From Ariolimax columbianus (lineage: Eukaryota; Mollusca; Gastropoda; Stylommatophora; Arionidae): DNA of 64,000 bases. The translations under genes and the position numbers were made by a program. Below, in pieces: positions 20,191 through 30,240 of this stretch (its first letter is position 1; the number at the start of each line of letters is the position of its first letter). The notes under the pieces were generated by a model that was not told the DNA's origin, searched no databases, and saw nothing but the letters and a program-made list of their open reading frames with translations. The DNA is taken from positions 18,123,264-18,187,263 of the forward strand of contig JAVGWX010000011.1 in the NCBI GenBank assembly GCA_036924085.1, in the 5' to 3' direction.

Positions 20191-20436
20191 GTACGGTCAC
20201 ATTTCGAGATCAAATGGTCTTGCAAATACGATACTCCACGGAAAGGTGCAAGGCAGACGACGAAGAGGCCAGCCCAAAAAGAAGTGTGAGTACAACATAA
20301 AAGAATGGATCAATCTCTGACCAGAAGAGGCATGGACACCGGCCGCTGACAGAGAAGGGTGTCTTGGGATTTTGAGGATGTCGTCATTTGTGCCCCATGA
20401 CCTCACCGGTTACTGGATGACCTGGCCTGAGCTGAC
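20190..20436 (+). mobile_element. RTE-like LINE 3' end
   Basis: In shifting frames the plus strand encodes the conserved tail Arg-Ser-Asn-Gly-Leu-Ala-Asn-Thr-Ile-Leu-His-Gly, Gln-Gly-Arg-Arg-Arg-Arg-Gly-Gln-Pro-Lys-Lys, Ala-Ala-Asp-Arg-Glu and Val-Pro-His-Asp-Leu-Thr, followed by 'gatgacctggcctgagctga'. The same 3' end occurs at 41475-41824, 61885-62120 and 62235-62530. Confidence 0.75.
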
Positions 20437-20700
20437 TACCTCCACTCAATAATCCAGCTCGTATTTGTGCATCTCCTTCCTCCACTAAATAATCTAGCTC
20501 GTATATGCCCATCTCCTATCTCCACTCAATAATCCAGCTCGTATATGCCCATCTCCTATCTCCACTCAATAATCCAGCTCGTCTATGCCCATCTCCTATC
20601 TCCACTCAATAATGCAGCTCGTCTATGTGCATCTCCTATCTCCACTCAATAATCATAGCTCGTCTATGTGCATCTCCTAACTCCACTCAATGATTCAGCT
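20437..20700. repeat. 40-bp satellite, left part
   Basis: About 6.5 units of 40 bp: 'ctccactcaataatccagct' followed by 'cgtatatgcccatctcctat'. The array stops at 20700 where a LINE begins and resumes at about 24085. Confidence 0.88.
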
Positions 20701-20727
20701 TGTCTTCTTCTTCTTCTTCGTACGCAG

Positions 20728-21108
20728 TCAGACAGTAACCATTATTTTTTGAAAAAAAGCGGCGGTCATCCTGAGGCTGTCAACACTGCCATAGAGCTTG
20801 TCTTGTGGTTCCACTGGTGATGGCCACATCTGCTCTCTCTGATCCTCGTATGTCGGGCAGTTCTGCAGCAGATGTTCAGCGGTCATTTTACCGGTACCAC
20901 ACGGACATTCGTCGGTTCCACCTATCTTCAATTTGTTGAATAGGTGGTAACTCAGTCTATTGTGGCCAGTGCGAAGTCTGAAGACAACAACCTGCTCTCT
21001 TCTGTTCAACTGGTAATATGCATCGTTTTTGGTGTAACCTGTATGTTCGGTTTCCCATTTGGTCATGTATCTGGCTTTAATAAGCCGTTTTGACTCTTCG
21101 TACGTCAT
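20728..21108 (-). pseudogene. C-terminal cysteine-knuckle region of I-like LINE
   Basis: 126 codons open: Met-Thr-Tyr-Glu-Glu-Ser-Lys-Arg, then Glu-Cys-Pro-Cys-Gly-Thr-Gly-Lys and His-Leu-Leu-Gln-Asn-Cys-Pro, a CCHC-like knuckle found at the C-terminus of RNase-H-bearing LINEs. It is in frame with the RNase H part upstream but cut off by one TAG at about 21196. The same region is found in the copy ending at 36125. Confidence 0.85.
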
Positions 21109-21114
21109 ACTAGT

Positions 21115-21537
21115 ATATGTGTGTGGTAGTCTTGCATCTTCTTTTGCCAGTCTGTCTGCCTCCTCGTTGCCTTTGATGTTGCAGTGTGATGGGAGCTACT
21201 GTACCACTACTCTTTTTGGTGCGGACTGCTGGCATAGTTTACAGAGTGCTGCTCTTAAGTCATTAAGCTCAGTGTTTTTCTTTCTTTTTAGCGCTGTGAC
21301 TACGGCGAGAGCATCTGTAAACAGGACTGTATGGCTTTCATTTTCTTTATGTGTCACCATTTCATCCACTGCCACCCTCAGTGCCTCTGTCTCCGCTCTG
21401 AAATTGCTTGTGTACTTACCAGTAGCGAATGACAGTGTTATTTTTCTGCCATTTTGTAGGTTCAGAAATACTCCTGCCCCTCTGTTCTGTGTAGTGTTTG
21501 TTACAGAACCGTCGGTGTATGCATGGGTCCAGTCCAT
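21115..21537 (-). pseudogene. RNase H domain of I-like LINE
   Basis: Retroelement RNase HI fold: Tyr-Thr-Asp-Gly-Ser-Val (first catalytic Asp), Arg-Ala-Glu-Thr-Glu-Ala-Leu (catalytic Glu), Leu-Phe-Thr-Asp-Ala-Leu-Ala (second Asp), and after a single in-frame TAG at about 21196, His-Cys-Asn-Ile-Lys-Gly-Asn-Glu-Glu-Ala-Asp-Arg-Leu-Ala-Lys (last Asp). All four acidic residues remain; one stop disrupts the reading frame. Confidence 0.85.
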
Positions 21538-21849
21538 GCTTGGCTAGTTTTTCGAAATAAAGCTTAGGGTAGTATCTGTCCTTTATTTTTCAGTCTGGCA
21601 GTTTTTTGTTTCCAATACCTGGTATATTTTCTACCACCTCTGGAAATATATCCTGCCTCCAGATAGGTTTTCGTAGAGTAGTGATGGGCTTTGGTTTTGT
21701 TAGTGCGTTTATGAGATCTTCGTGCATCTTTGCTTTGGCTATTTCTGCAAAGTTTCTCCGCTTTAGTTTCCCATTTCCGAAACTGTTTAGTCTACAATTG
21801 GCGTTGACTTCATGCCTCCTGTTATAACTCTCATGGCTTGGTTTTGAAG

Positions 21850-23358
21850 TTAGCTAACTTTATCAAAGTTCTCCTTTGCTGCTGTTGTCCATGCCGCAAT
21901 GCCATACTCGAGAACTGGTCTCACTCTTCCAGTGTACAGTTTCTTTAGTATGCTTTCGTCTGCTCCCCAGCTTGTTCCAGCAAGTTTCCTCATGATTGCC
22001 ATTCTCTCTCTGGCTCTCATTCGGTTTCTCTCGATCTGACTTTTCCATGTCATGCGCCGATCAAATGTGACTCCCAGATAGTTTAGGTTGTCGTTTGGCT
22101 GCAGGAATTTGCCATTTAGGCTTAATTTGGTGTTTTGTGGTTTGATTGAAAGCGAGAATATTGTGCATGTGGTTTTCTCCTCGTTTATTTTCACCAGCCA
22201 TGAGTTCGCCCACTCTTCATGCGATGTTAGGGCCTGCTGCATCCGATTTCTTGCTATGGTGAGATTCTTTTCAGAGGTCTACATAGCCAGATCGTCTGCA
22301 AACATTGAGCTATGGACTCTTCTTGGTATTTTCTCTCATTTATATACACCTGGAAGAGTGTGGGTGACAGAACTCCCCCTTGTGGTAATCCCAACTCGAG
22401 TGTCACCTTTTTGCTCATCTGGCCTTGCACTTGGACTCTGGCCGTTCTTTGTTTGAGGTAGTGGTTAATCCACTTGTACATTCTCCCACAAACTTCATTT
22501 CTCCTTAGCTTGACTCTAAGTCCGTCTTTCAAGACTTTGTCAAATGCCTTCTCCAGGTCCACCCAAACCGCTACTGTGTGTCTCTGTGCCTGGTAGGCAT
22601 CTTCTATTTCCTGGGCTATGAAGATGACCTGGTCCTCAGTGGATCTGTGCTGTCTAAAGCCGGCTAGCTGTGGAATTAGTATTCGTTTTTCTTCCAGATG
22701 CCACATCAGTCTGGTGTTTATCATACGTTCCATCAATTTGCCGACACAGCTCAGTAGGCTGATAGGCCTGTATCCATTTGTATCTGTTTTGTCCTTTCCT
22801 TTTTTTTGGTACTGGTACAAGTACTGCGTCTTTCCATGCCTGGGGTACAATACCCCTTTTCCAGCTTTGGTTCTGGACTGATAGCAGGTTCCTTTTCGCT
22901 GTTTGGCCCAGCCCCATCAGCATTTCGTTTGTTATCCCGTCTTTTCCGGGAGATTTCCTTTTCTTTAATGTTCTCATGACCTCTTCCATTTCACTCATTG
23001 TTAATTTGGCCATCATATGCTCTTCTGGTACCGTATTGATGTTGTCGTGCCCCTTTTGCTCTTCACTAATGGCTGTATGCCTATCTGCAGGGACCTCAAT
23101 GTGGTTTGCTCTGGCATAGTGTTCTGCAAAAGCGTTTGCGGTTTTCTTCCTTGTGAGCAGGTTTTCGCCCTGTTTGATGGTAATTTGTTTGTTTGAAGGG
23201 GTTTCGTCGTTCATGGCTCTGACTAGCTTCCATAGCTTGTTCCCTTCTTTGTCTAGGTTGAGACTTTCAGTTTTGTTTTTCCAGCTCTCTCTTGCTGTTT
23301 GGTTGAGAGTGTATTTGTATTTCGCCGTGGCGGCTTTGAGGGCGATATTTGCCTTCAT
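21850..23358 (-). pseudogene. reverse transcriptase and thumb of I-like LINE
   Basis: Three overlapping frames cover the RT: 23358-22654 (fingers; Asn-Thr-Val-Pro-Glu-Glu, Lys-Ser-Pro-Gly-Lys-Asp-Gly-Ile), 22850-22254 (palm; Val-Asp-Leu-Glu-Lys-Ala-Phe-Asp, Leu-Pro-Gln-Gly-Gly-Val-Leu-Ser-Pro) and 22242-21850 (thumb; Leu-Asn-Tyr-Leu-Gly-Val-Thr-Phe-Asp). One frameshift lies in the fingers and another just before the Phe-Ala-Asp-Asp box. Confidence 0.85.
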
Positions 23359-24084
23359 AGATTATTCTCGCTCTACCATGTTCCTAGCATTTATGACTGC
23401 ATCTTCCGCTTTTTGCAACTCATCATTCCAATAGGGCTTATAGTTTTTCCTAGCCCCTCTTGGGACGGTTTCAGTGGCGGCTTGCATTATTGCCTTGCTT
23501 AGGCTTTCCACCATGGGCTTCATTTTGTTGTTTCTTGTGTTGATGGTTTCACACCGCCCGTCAGTCAGGATTGCAAATCTGTCCCAGTCGGCTCGTTTGT
23601 AATTCCAACGTTGGAGCGGTTTTGTTTCCTGTGGGCCTACTTCCATATCAATGTCTAGCCTGATCGGCCTGTGGTCGCTACCTGCCAGTTGGTTTAGCAC
23701 CTGGCGGTCTATTTTATGGTGTATGTCATGTGTGGAGAAAGCCAAATCTGGAGTCGAGGTGGTATGCCATGTTCTAGAATAGAAACTAGGGCTATCCTCC
23801 GGCCTATTGATTAGGGAGAGATTTGTGTCTATCTCTCAATCTTCCACTTCGTCACCTCTGCTGTCTGTGTCCGAGTATCCCCATCTCTCCGAGTGGCTGT
23901 TGAAGTCTCCAACTACTATGCAGTTTGAGTCTTTGACGTCCATACTCGAGAGCGATAGGGATTTCTTTGGTGGTCCGTACATATTGACAATGCGGAGCTT
24001 CGTCTCTTGAGCCATTATGTCAACTCCTACATTTTCTGCTTGTCCGGTGTGTTTGACAGATACCGCGCTACTCGGTATGCAGTT

Positions 24085-24200
24085 TCAATAATCCACCTCG
24101 CCTTTGTACATCACCTACCCTCCCTCAATAATCCACCTCGCCTATGTCCATCTCCTACCTCCACTCAATAATCCTGCTCGTTTATATCCATCTAATGGAG
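24085..24200. repeat. 40-bp satellite, right part
   Basis: Nearly three units ('tcaataatccacctcgccta', 'tgtccatctcctacctccac') continue the array interrupted at 20700. Variants differ from the left part ('cacctcgcc' against 'cagctcgta'). Confidence 0.8.
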
Positions 24201-24214
24201 ATGAAAAGTGGCCT

Positions 24215-24560
24215 CTCCTCCTGCCCTAATGGTACAATGTGACAAGCTGATGTTAGTGCATCTGTCAATCTTGATGTCCTACCCATAGGGCCGTCTTTCT
24301 ATTGCCCGCCTGCTCCTAACCTTTCCTTCCACTATTGTTTCCAGCAGTCTAACGTGTCTCTTGATATGTGCAACATATTTTATTTGCCTGAATGTAATGC
24401 CATTCGGTATTCCTCTTCTCATTTCTAAAATCGTCACGCCATCATTATTCGTTTGCTTCTCTTTCCATGAAATACGACCCTCTCTTCTGGGCATCCACAT
24501 TTCAAGGGTATATTTTTTGTCCTACAAATATTTCCTCATCTTTCACGTTTCAAGAGCGTA
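24215..24560 (-). mobile_element. LINE 3' fragment
   Basis: The minus-strand frame 24500-24279 reads Arg-Ile-Ser-Trp-Lys-Glu-Lys-Gln-Thr-Asn-Asn, Arg-Gln-Ile-Lys-Tyr-Val-Ala-His-Ile-Lys-Arg-His and Leu-Glu-Thr-Ile-Val-Glu-Gly-Lys-Val, the C-terminal segment of an RTE/CR1-like ORF2 (Trp-x-Glu-Lys-x-Thr-Asn then Gly-His-Ile-x-Arg). Same type as 48600-49010 and 51301-51655. Severely truncated. Confidence 0.7.
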
Positions 24561-25500
24561 AAGTGATGATTGATAATATATAACACACGATGACTAGCAA
24601 TTCTAGGTTAATTGATTGTTGCCTGGATGTCAATAGATTGATCTACAACATCCAATCAAAGTGCACCTTCTCTTGACTAGACATTATTTGTTTTTATCTG
24701 AATCGGCCACTTTGCGTAGCTGTAAAACAACTCATTAAGTTATGCTATTGGATTCTCTCAGTAAATGCTTTTAATACTAATACGTTTATTGAGGAGTAAA
24801 AATGAACACCTGGCTCTGCTATGATTTAGGGTAGACAATACATCACTAAAATGAGCCACTCTACTAATCAAAAGCCTGCATTTTTTATTTTCTTTGTTGT
24901 TTAGTCACTCTTATAACCCACTGTACAACCACACTCATAAATGTTCTTAACAGGAGGGAACGGAGAAAATAAGTACAATAGTTTTCTAAACGTACAAGAC
25001 ATAACCCATCTTAAGTAAGAGACTCGAATGCATGAGCTGCCACACTGTGCCGTACGCGTAGGACAAAATATGATCGAAATAAACATACAGGAATAAAAAG
25101 AGGGAGAAACATATCAGTCTGGTGTACATTCTAGAAGATATAAGGCGAGTGTAAGATCGATTATACCGAGAACTGTCTGATTGTAAGAATAAAGTAATCA
25201 AAATTGGCACACATGTATCGTTCTATCATCCCTTATCATATCTAAGATAACACTCTCACTCTTTCAGTCGTCACATGTGAGTACATTTGTTTCTGGCAGT
25301 GGTTTCAAACCTTTTCCAGACCGTATACCTCATTAATAGAACGATAATTAAATATTGCTCACCATTTCCGCTACTGTCTGTTCAGGTGGTGAAATATAGA
25401 GAAAAAACAACATTGGCGCATAAATATTATCTTCAAATGTACAACTGTTTCATGGAAAGCCACGTCACTCTTGGTATAATGTTAGTAGCTCACGGAGCTG
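24561..25500. other. AT-rich stretch without recognised features
   Basis: Short frames only, no motif and no repeat recognised by eye. Confidence 0.4.
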
Positions 25501-25899
25501 AAGCTGAGACACACTAAATGATGTTTATGCGTCTTTAAACGTGTGTAAACTAATTTTTGTGTACAGTAATCTCATTGTGTCTGCTTAGTTTCTTCAATAA
25601 ATTAGTGTATTCTTCACAACTGTAGCAAAACTGTAAAACCGTCTTTGTTTATTGAGATTGGCTGAGCCGTTTGTAAGATGAGATGTAACGGGAACATTCC
25701 CACTCTCCTGCAGCATAGAGCGTTTTCCCGAACATTTATGAAATGCAAATGTTCTTTTGCTCTGTACATTTCTACTTAAATTATTTGTTTGTGTGTTTCT
25801 GTCTTATTTAATGTCTTCTTTATTACATGCAAGACAGATAAACTACACAAATTAACATATAAAAATATGTTTAAAAAAAACACACCATAAGTAACAAAA

Positions 25900-26109
25900 A
25901 CTTATGAATTCTGAAAAAAATAATGTCCTAGCCTCATAAACTGCTTCCAAACTGTTTTCTAGTTTTATAGCGATGCTCTCAATGTCATCTCCTGACCAAC
26001 TCCTCATATCCTGATCTTTTTTTGTTGTATATTGTTTAACATGAAGATTACTGTGACATCTGTGTGGTCTTCCCATTAAAATGGAAGATGCCCTTCCCTG
26101 ATTGGTCAT
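25900..26109 (-). pseudogene. open frame conserved in part with block B
   Basis: The minus strand reads Met-Thr-Asn-Gln-Gly-Arg-Ala-Ser-Ser-Ile-Leu, Lys-Asp-Gln-Asp-Met-Arg-Ser-Trp-Ser-Gly-Asp-Asp and Glu-Ala-Val-Tyr-Glu-Ala. The matching strand of block B reads Ala-Glu-Ser-Ile-Leu, His-Asp-Val-Arg-Ser-Arg-Gly-Gly-Asp and Val-Asp-Glu-Ala, so the similarity is in one frame. Block B has stops. It could be an exon of an unknown gene or a repeat-borne ORF; family not recognised. Confidence 0.25.
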
Positions 26110-26314
26110 CTAATATCTGATGTAAGTAGCTTGTTACACAGTCAGATACATGTACATATATTAAATATAAGGTTTAGGGCAGTTTAAACACAAATAGTAC
26201 GATGTTTGCTCGCTTTCATGAAATCCCATAGACAAAAATAACATTTTGGGTAATCATATGATATTGTATTCTCACTTTCTGAATTAAGTCAAGCCTGCGG
26301 TCGTTAACCTGCTA

Positions 26315-27045
26315 CATAACCAAAGTATATGATCATTAAACTTCTACATAACCAAAGTATTTGATCATTAAACTGCTACATACCCAAAGTATATGATCAT
26401 TAAACTTCTACATAACCGAGTATATGATCATTAAACTTCTACATAACCGAGTATATGATCATTCAACTTCTACACAACCGAGTATATGATCATTAAACTT
26501 CTACATAACCAAAGTATATGATCATTAAACTTCTACATAACCGAGTATATCATCATTGAACTTCTACATAACCGAGTATATGATCATTAAACTTCTACAT
26601 AACCAGATCATATGATCATTAAACTTCTACATAACCAAAGTATTTGATCATTAAACTTCTACATACCCAAAGTATATGATCATTAAACTTCTACATAACA
26701 CAAGGCTATGATCATTAAACTTCTACATAACAAAAGTCTATGATCATTAAACTTCTACATAACCACAGTATATGATCATTAAACTTCTACATAACGAAAG
26801 TCTATGACCATTAAACTTCTACATAACCAAAGTATATAATCATTAAACTTCTTCATAACCAAAGTCTATGATCATTAAACTTCTACATAACCAGATCATA
26901 TGATCATTAAACTTATACATAGCCAAAGTCTATGATCATTAAACTTCTACATAACCAGAGTGTATGATCATTAAACTTCTGCATATCAAAATTATATCTT
27001 CATTATCCTGCTACAAAACTGAAGTCTATGATCACTAACCTGCTA
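26315..27045. repeat. 31-32-bp minisatellite, about 23 units
   Basis: Unit 'gatcattaaacttctacata' plus 'accaaagtatat', period 31 or 32 bp. Variants: 'accgagtatat', 'accagatcatat', 'acaaaagtctat'. Each junction contains the palindrome ATGATCAT. The array lies within block A and has no counterpart in block B. Confidence 0.9.
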
Positions 27046-27169
27046 CATAACCAATATCCATGTTTTGCATTGAAACATAAAGAGCTGACTCTTAAATATT
27101 ACAATAATAAGAGATGTTCCCAAATAGTAGATTTTAATATTTGTGCAAATTCGAATCGTTTCTTTTCTG

Positions 27170-27445
27170 CTAATAATCGACGTCCTTGAACTGCAGCCAC
27201 AGCCATGGGTGCTCTGTCTCTCTCAGTAAATGCGAAAGTGTAGATACTGTTGGTTTCAATAGATCGATAGTTGTGCACACTCCTATACTGTAATTTTTGC
27301 TGTCATTTTCTCTAGGATCAGCCTTCGATTTAAGAACTTTGCAACCTGTAAATAATTGTGGAAACAGACATATAACTATCACCGAATACGAATACATAAG
27401 AATTGAAAGTTTGGTATAATCATTGACTGAATTCCTGGTATTCAA
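27170..27445 (-). CDS. possible small secreted protein or exon (hypothetical)
   Basis: 91 codons. From an internal Met the protein begins Met-Tyr-Ser-Tyr-Ser-Val-Ile-Val-Ile-Cys-Leu-Phe-Pro-Gln-Leu-Phe-Thr-Gly-Cys, which resembles a signal peptide, followed by about 57 residues with two cysteines and ending Phe-Lys-Asp-Val-Asp-Tyr. Alternatively 'tttacag' just before Gly-Cys could be a splice acceptor. The paralogous stretch in block B (about 38900-39100) has stops but keeps Cys-x-Val-Leu-Lys and Ala-Asp-Pro. No known family recognised. Confidence 0.2.
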   Translation of the reverse strand: MNTRNSVNDYTKLSILMYSYSVIVICLFPQLFTGCKVLKSKADPRENDSKNYSIGVCTTIDLLKPTVSTLSHLLRETEHPWLWLQFKDVDY

Positions 27446-27659
27446 TCTGGCAGATCAGTGTTTGACGTTACGTCTCCAGAGACTGCAGTTTTGTTCTGTG
27501 GTCCATCTCGCCTGCCATTAGTAGCTGCTTTCCATTGGCCTTCCTTGTTTGTCTTTTGGACTTTTCTTTACCATTTTCACCGTACCACCATCGGCAGATG
27601 GCCTCGAAATAAACATCCGACCATTCTCACAAGGCTTGTCTCGTACTGACTCGCGAGTT

Positions 27660-27940
27660 TACCGACTCAGTTTATTGCCACTCCCTTCATAATTGTACCC
27701 TACGTGTATTCTATACTTTACGTCCACACACTTCGGAATTGTAATCTAGGTGTTTGCAGCACCGTGCATTCACTCTCTGCGGTATTGTATCACATGTGTT
27801 TGAGACACTTTATGACCACTCTCTTCTTGATTGTATTCCTGGTGTTTGGAAGACCTTTTGCCTACTCTCTTTGAGATTACATTCCAGGTGTTTGTGCAAC
27901 ACATTACGACCACTTTCTTTGTTACTGCCACTGCCTTTAC
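27660..27940. repeat. degenerate ~55-bp repeat
   Basis: Recurring 'gaccactctctt-ttgattgtatt-c-ggtgtttg' (27808-27850, 27860-27900) and earlier forms 'cactcccttcataattgta', 'cactctctgcggtattgta'. About five diverged units. Confidence 0.55.
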
Positions 27941-29585
27941 TGACTCATGTTGTTCTCATTTTCAACAAGCTGTGAACCTGTGAACAATACAACTTATATA
28001 TCTCTCGTGTCGCTAGCAGAAACGGGACACCATTCATACCAATTGGCACTGCTTTAATTGTCAACGGAGCATAGTAATATCGTTTTTTGATGAGGTGTGC
28101 CTGCAATCAAACTTGTCTCTTTTTATTGGTCACCATAAACAAAATGGCCGCTGATCACGAGGTATTTCTGTCTCTTAACCCGGCTGCTCAACGATCCACT
28201 TGAATCATTATTGTGCCAGCAACACTTGTCAGTCTAACAATTTGCTCTTACTCAACTCATTTCTTTGCTGGCTATCTTGACACTATTGCCAATCCCACAG
28301 TGACATCTTTGTCCCACACTTCCTATCACGTGCACATTTCTCCATTCAAAATGTGTTACTTTAGCTATCACATTAAATGGGCTAATGCAGTAAACCAAAC
28401 CATCTTTGACAACAGTCTTCGACTTACAACAGTAAACACTTCCATTCCCTGCTTTAGTTGCTAATAAAATCCCGACCTTGTCAATGGATGTACGATGTAC
28501 GTGACCTTTGTTTGAACTGGCCCTCACACGTGCTATAATATCGTATTATTGTTGCAGCTAATTTTGGCTATCCAAGTCAAAATTGATAGCCACAAGCCAT
28601 ATGCTCCACCCATGTTATTTCCTATACGGTGTCCCTAGCTCATAAAACTGTTATATTGTGTTCTAAAGTTAAAGGAATACATGTATAATTGTATTCTTTA
28701 ATAGCAGAAGTATGGTGGTGTTAGTTAATATTTCAAATAATCCTGAGATCTCAACTCAGATGTCCAAAATGTGTATACAAGATACATAAATGCTGTAACT
28801 ATCCAGAACAATAAACGTCTCTAGATTTAAGTTAATACATGTAGTGAATGAGACTTTTCAATTGAAAAATATGTATACATATGTATGAAGTATTATGTAA
28901 TTTTGCACATTTGTAAGTAGTGGGACCATGCCATTAAATCAAACTTAAACAACATATAGACAGATGGTGCATGTTTGGCACGAACTAAGGAACGTGTTAT
29001 ATATTTTATAGATTTACTTTTACCTCCCATGAAATTTAATCTTTTGTGGAGTGGATACATTTGAATATTGAGTGAACATAAACATAAATAAAATAAAATT
29101 ATTTTATTTTATTTAGTTCTCGCCGCAATCTGTTATAACGTAAAACATCATGCACACTTTTAATTGTATTGATGAATATTTAACAAGCCTTAGATATAAA
29201 CACCATCTGGTATTGTTAATTTTGGCAGAGACCAAAATAAGCCATTTAATTTTTTTCAGAATCTCACACACTAATCTCAATGTCATATATCACTTTAGTC
29301 AACCGCTCAGAATGGGACAAATCGATGAAAACTTGCTTTATGACATATACAATGGTCACAATCAAGTAGTTTGGATGTGCATAATATTTCCATCTGTTGG
29401 CAACAAGAGTTTGCTATATGGGCACCAACAAATTTTACAAATGTTGTGTACATGCCTCTCGTCCGTAGAGGGCCTTAAAAAATATATCGCCCAGAGAGCT
29501 TATCGCTTTACTTTTAAGTTATTCTCATTGCCCCTAATTACATTTCTTAATATTTATGAATGGAACAAATCTATGTGGATGTAAG
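27941..29585. other. AT-rich stretch without recognised genes
   Basis: The largest frame, 144 codons at 29150-29584 on the plus strand, is rich in Ile, Leu and Tyr as expected of AT-rich noise and shows no motif. A short low-complexity AAAT/TTTA run lies at 29085-29115. No repeats recognised. Confidence 0.35.
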
Positions 29586-29589
29586 CCAT

Positions 29590-29800
29590 CCCTGTCCACT
29601 AATAATCTTCCCATCTGACCTTCAATTTCTCTCTGAAGAAGTTTTGATTTTGCGTATGTACACAATTGGTGATTACTAATTCTTTTTTGCACATTGCCTA
29701 CACTTTCTTTGTCTTCAACATCTCTCAATAGATTTGAATCATAAACTAACTTGAAACTATGCGAATCTATATCATTTATAAAGCATGTTACCTTCATTTA
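29590..29800 (-). mobile_element. CR1/L2-like RT fragment
   Basis: The minus strand reads Cys-Phe-Ile-Asn-Asp-Ile-Asp-Ser-His followed by Phe-Lys-Leu-Val-Tyr-Asp-Ser-Asn-Leu-Leu-Arg-Asp-Val-Glu, which aligns with the Phe-Ile-Asn-Asp-Ile-Asp ... Lys-Phe-Ala-Asp-Asp-Thr-Lys-Leu segment of CR1 reverse transcriptase (catalytic Asp-Asp replaced). Isolated and decayed. Confidence 0.5.
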
Positions 29801-29843
29801 ATATCTGTCATCGGATCTGAGAAACAAATTTGCAGTATAAATG

Positions 29844-29862
29844 CCCCCCCCCCCCCCCCCCC
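29844..29862. repeat. poly(C) tract
   Basis: About 19 consecutive cytosines. Confidence 0.95.
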
Positions 29863-30030
29863 ACAAACACGGACACCTCACCTAGATTACAATAGGTTAG
29901 GTTAAAGCCGACCACCCAAAATTTGGGTACGAAAACATCGATAACAATACAACCGCAAACATCTTTGGTAAATGAAGTGCCACCGGAAGCGGAAGGAATG
30001 ACGTAGTGGATTGAAAGTCGCAAGGAAGAT

Positions 30031-30240
30031 ATGCGACTGACTGCCCTTCTGGATACCAAGAAGAAAACAAAAATAGCGACATGGAATGTTAGAACAATGT
30101 ACCAGGCAGATAAAACAGCACATATATCTAAAGAGATGAGACAATACAAATTGGTAGTGCGAGACAAAATGAACACAAGCAGGAAAGATGAGACTGACTA
30201 CTGGGGACATGATAATGTATTCCGAAAACGAAGGAACTGA
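30031..30240 (+). pseudogene. endonuclease N-terminus of RTE-like LINE
   Basis: Start of the apurinic-like endonuclease, with the conserved Thr-Trp-Asn-Val-Arg-Thr metal-site segment near residue 14. The frame is lost after about 70 codons. Confidence 0.75.

Larger units (their letters stand above)
20701..24084 (-). mobile_element. I/Nimb-like LINE with RNase H, 3.4 kb
   Basis: Minus-strand order: C-terminal part of an apurinic-type endonuclease (Gly-Ser-Asp-His-Arg-Pro-Ile, near 23670), linker, reverse transcriptase (23119-22254; Gly-Lys-Asp-Gly-Ile-Thr, Gly-Tyr-Arg-Pro-Ile-Ser-Leu-Leu, Gly-Phe-Arg-Gln-His-Arg-Ser-Thr-Glu-Asp, Gly-Val-Leu-Ser-Pro-Thr-Leu; Phe-Ala-Asp-Asp codons at 22291-22302), thumb, RNase H, and a Cys-Pro-Cys/His/Cys knuckle. 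The 3' end is 'gactgcgtac(gaa)n'. The N-terminal endonuclease is missing. Frameshifts and stops make it inactive. Confidence 0.9.
25505..27570. repeat. duplicated segment, block A
   Basis: Three subsegments match block B in order and orientation: 25505-25735 with 36135-36330 ('attagtgtattcttca' with 'atgagtgtattcgtca', 'atgagatgtaacggga'); 25935-26150 with 38500-38715 ('tcctcatatcctgatct' with 'tcctcacatcatgatct', 'ttacacagtcagatac'); 27310-27560 with 38995-39250 ('tttggtataatcattgactg', 'ttttgttctgtggtccatct'). A 31-32-bp array sits between the second and third. See findings. Confidence 0.65.

Noticed and set aside
21059..21547. 162-codon plus-strand frame
   Set aside because: Antisense shadow of the RNase H region of the I-like LINE on the minus strand.
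26315..27045. CRISPR-like array
   Set aside because: Units are contiguous with no unique spacers, the context is animal repeat DNA, and no cas genes are present.
29150..29584. 144-codon plus-strand frame
   Set aside because: AT-rich composition typical of chance frames, no domain, no start context or repeat partner; kept only as a remark.
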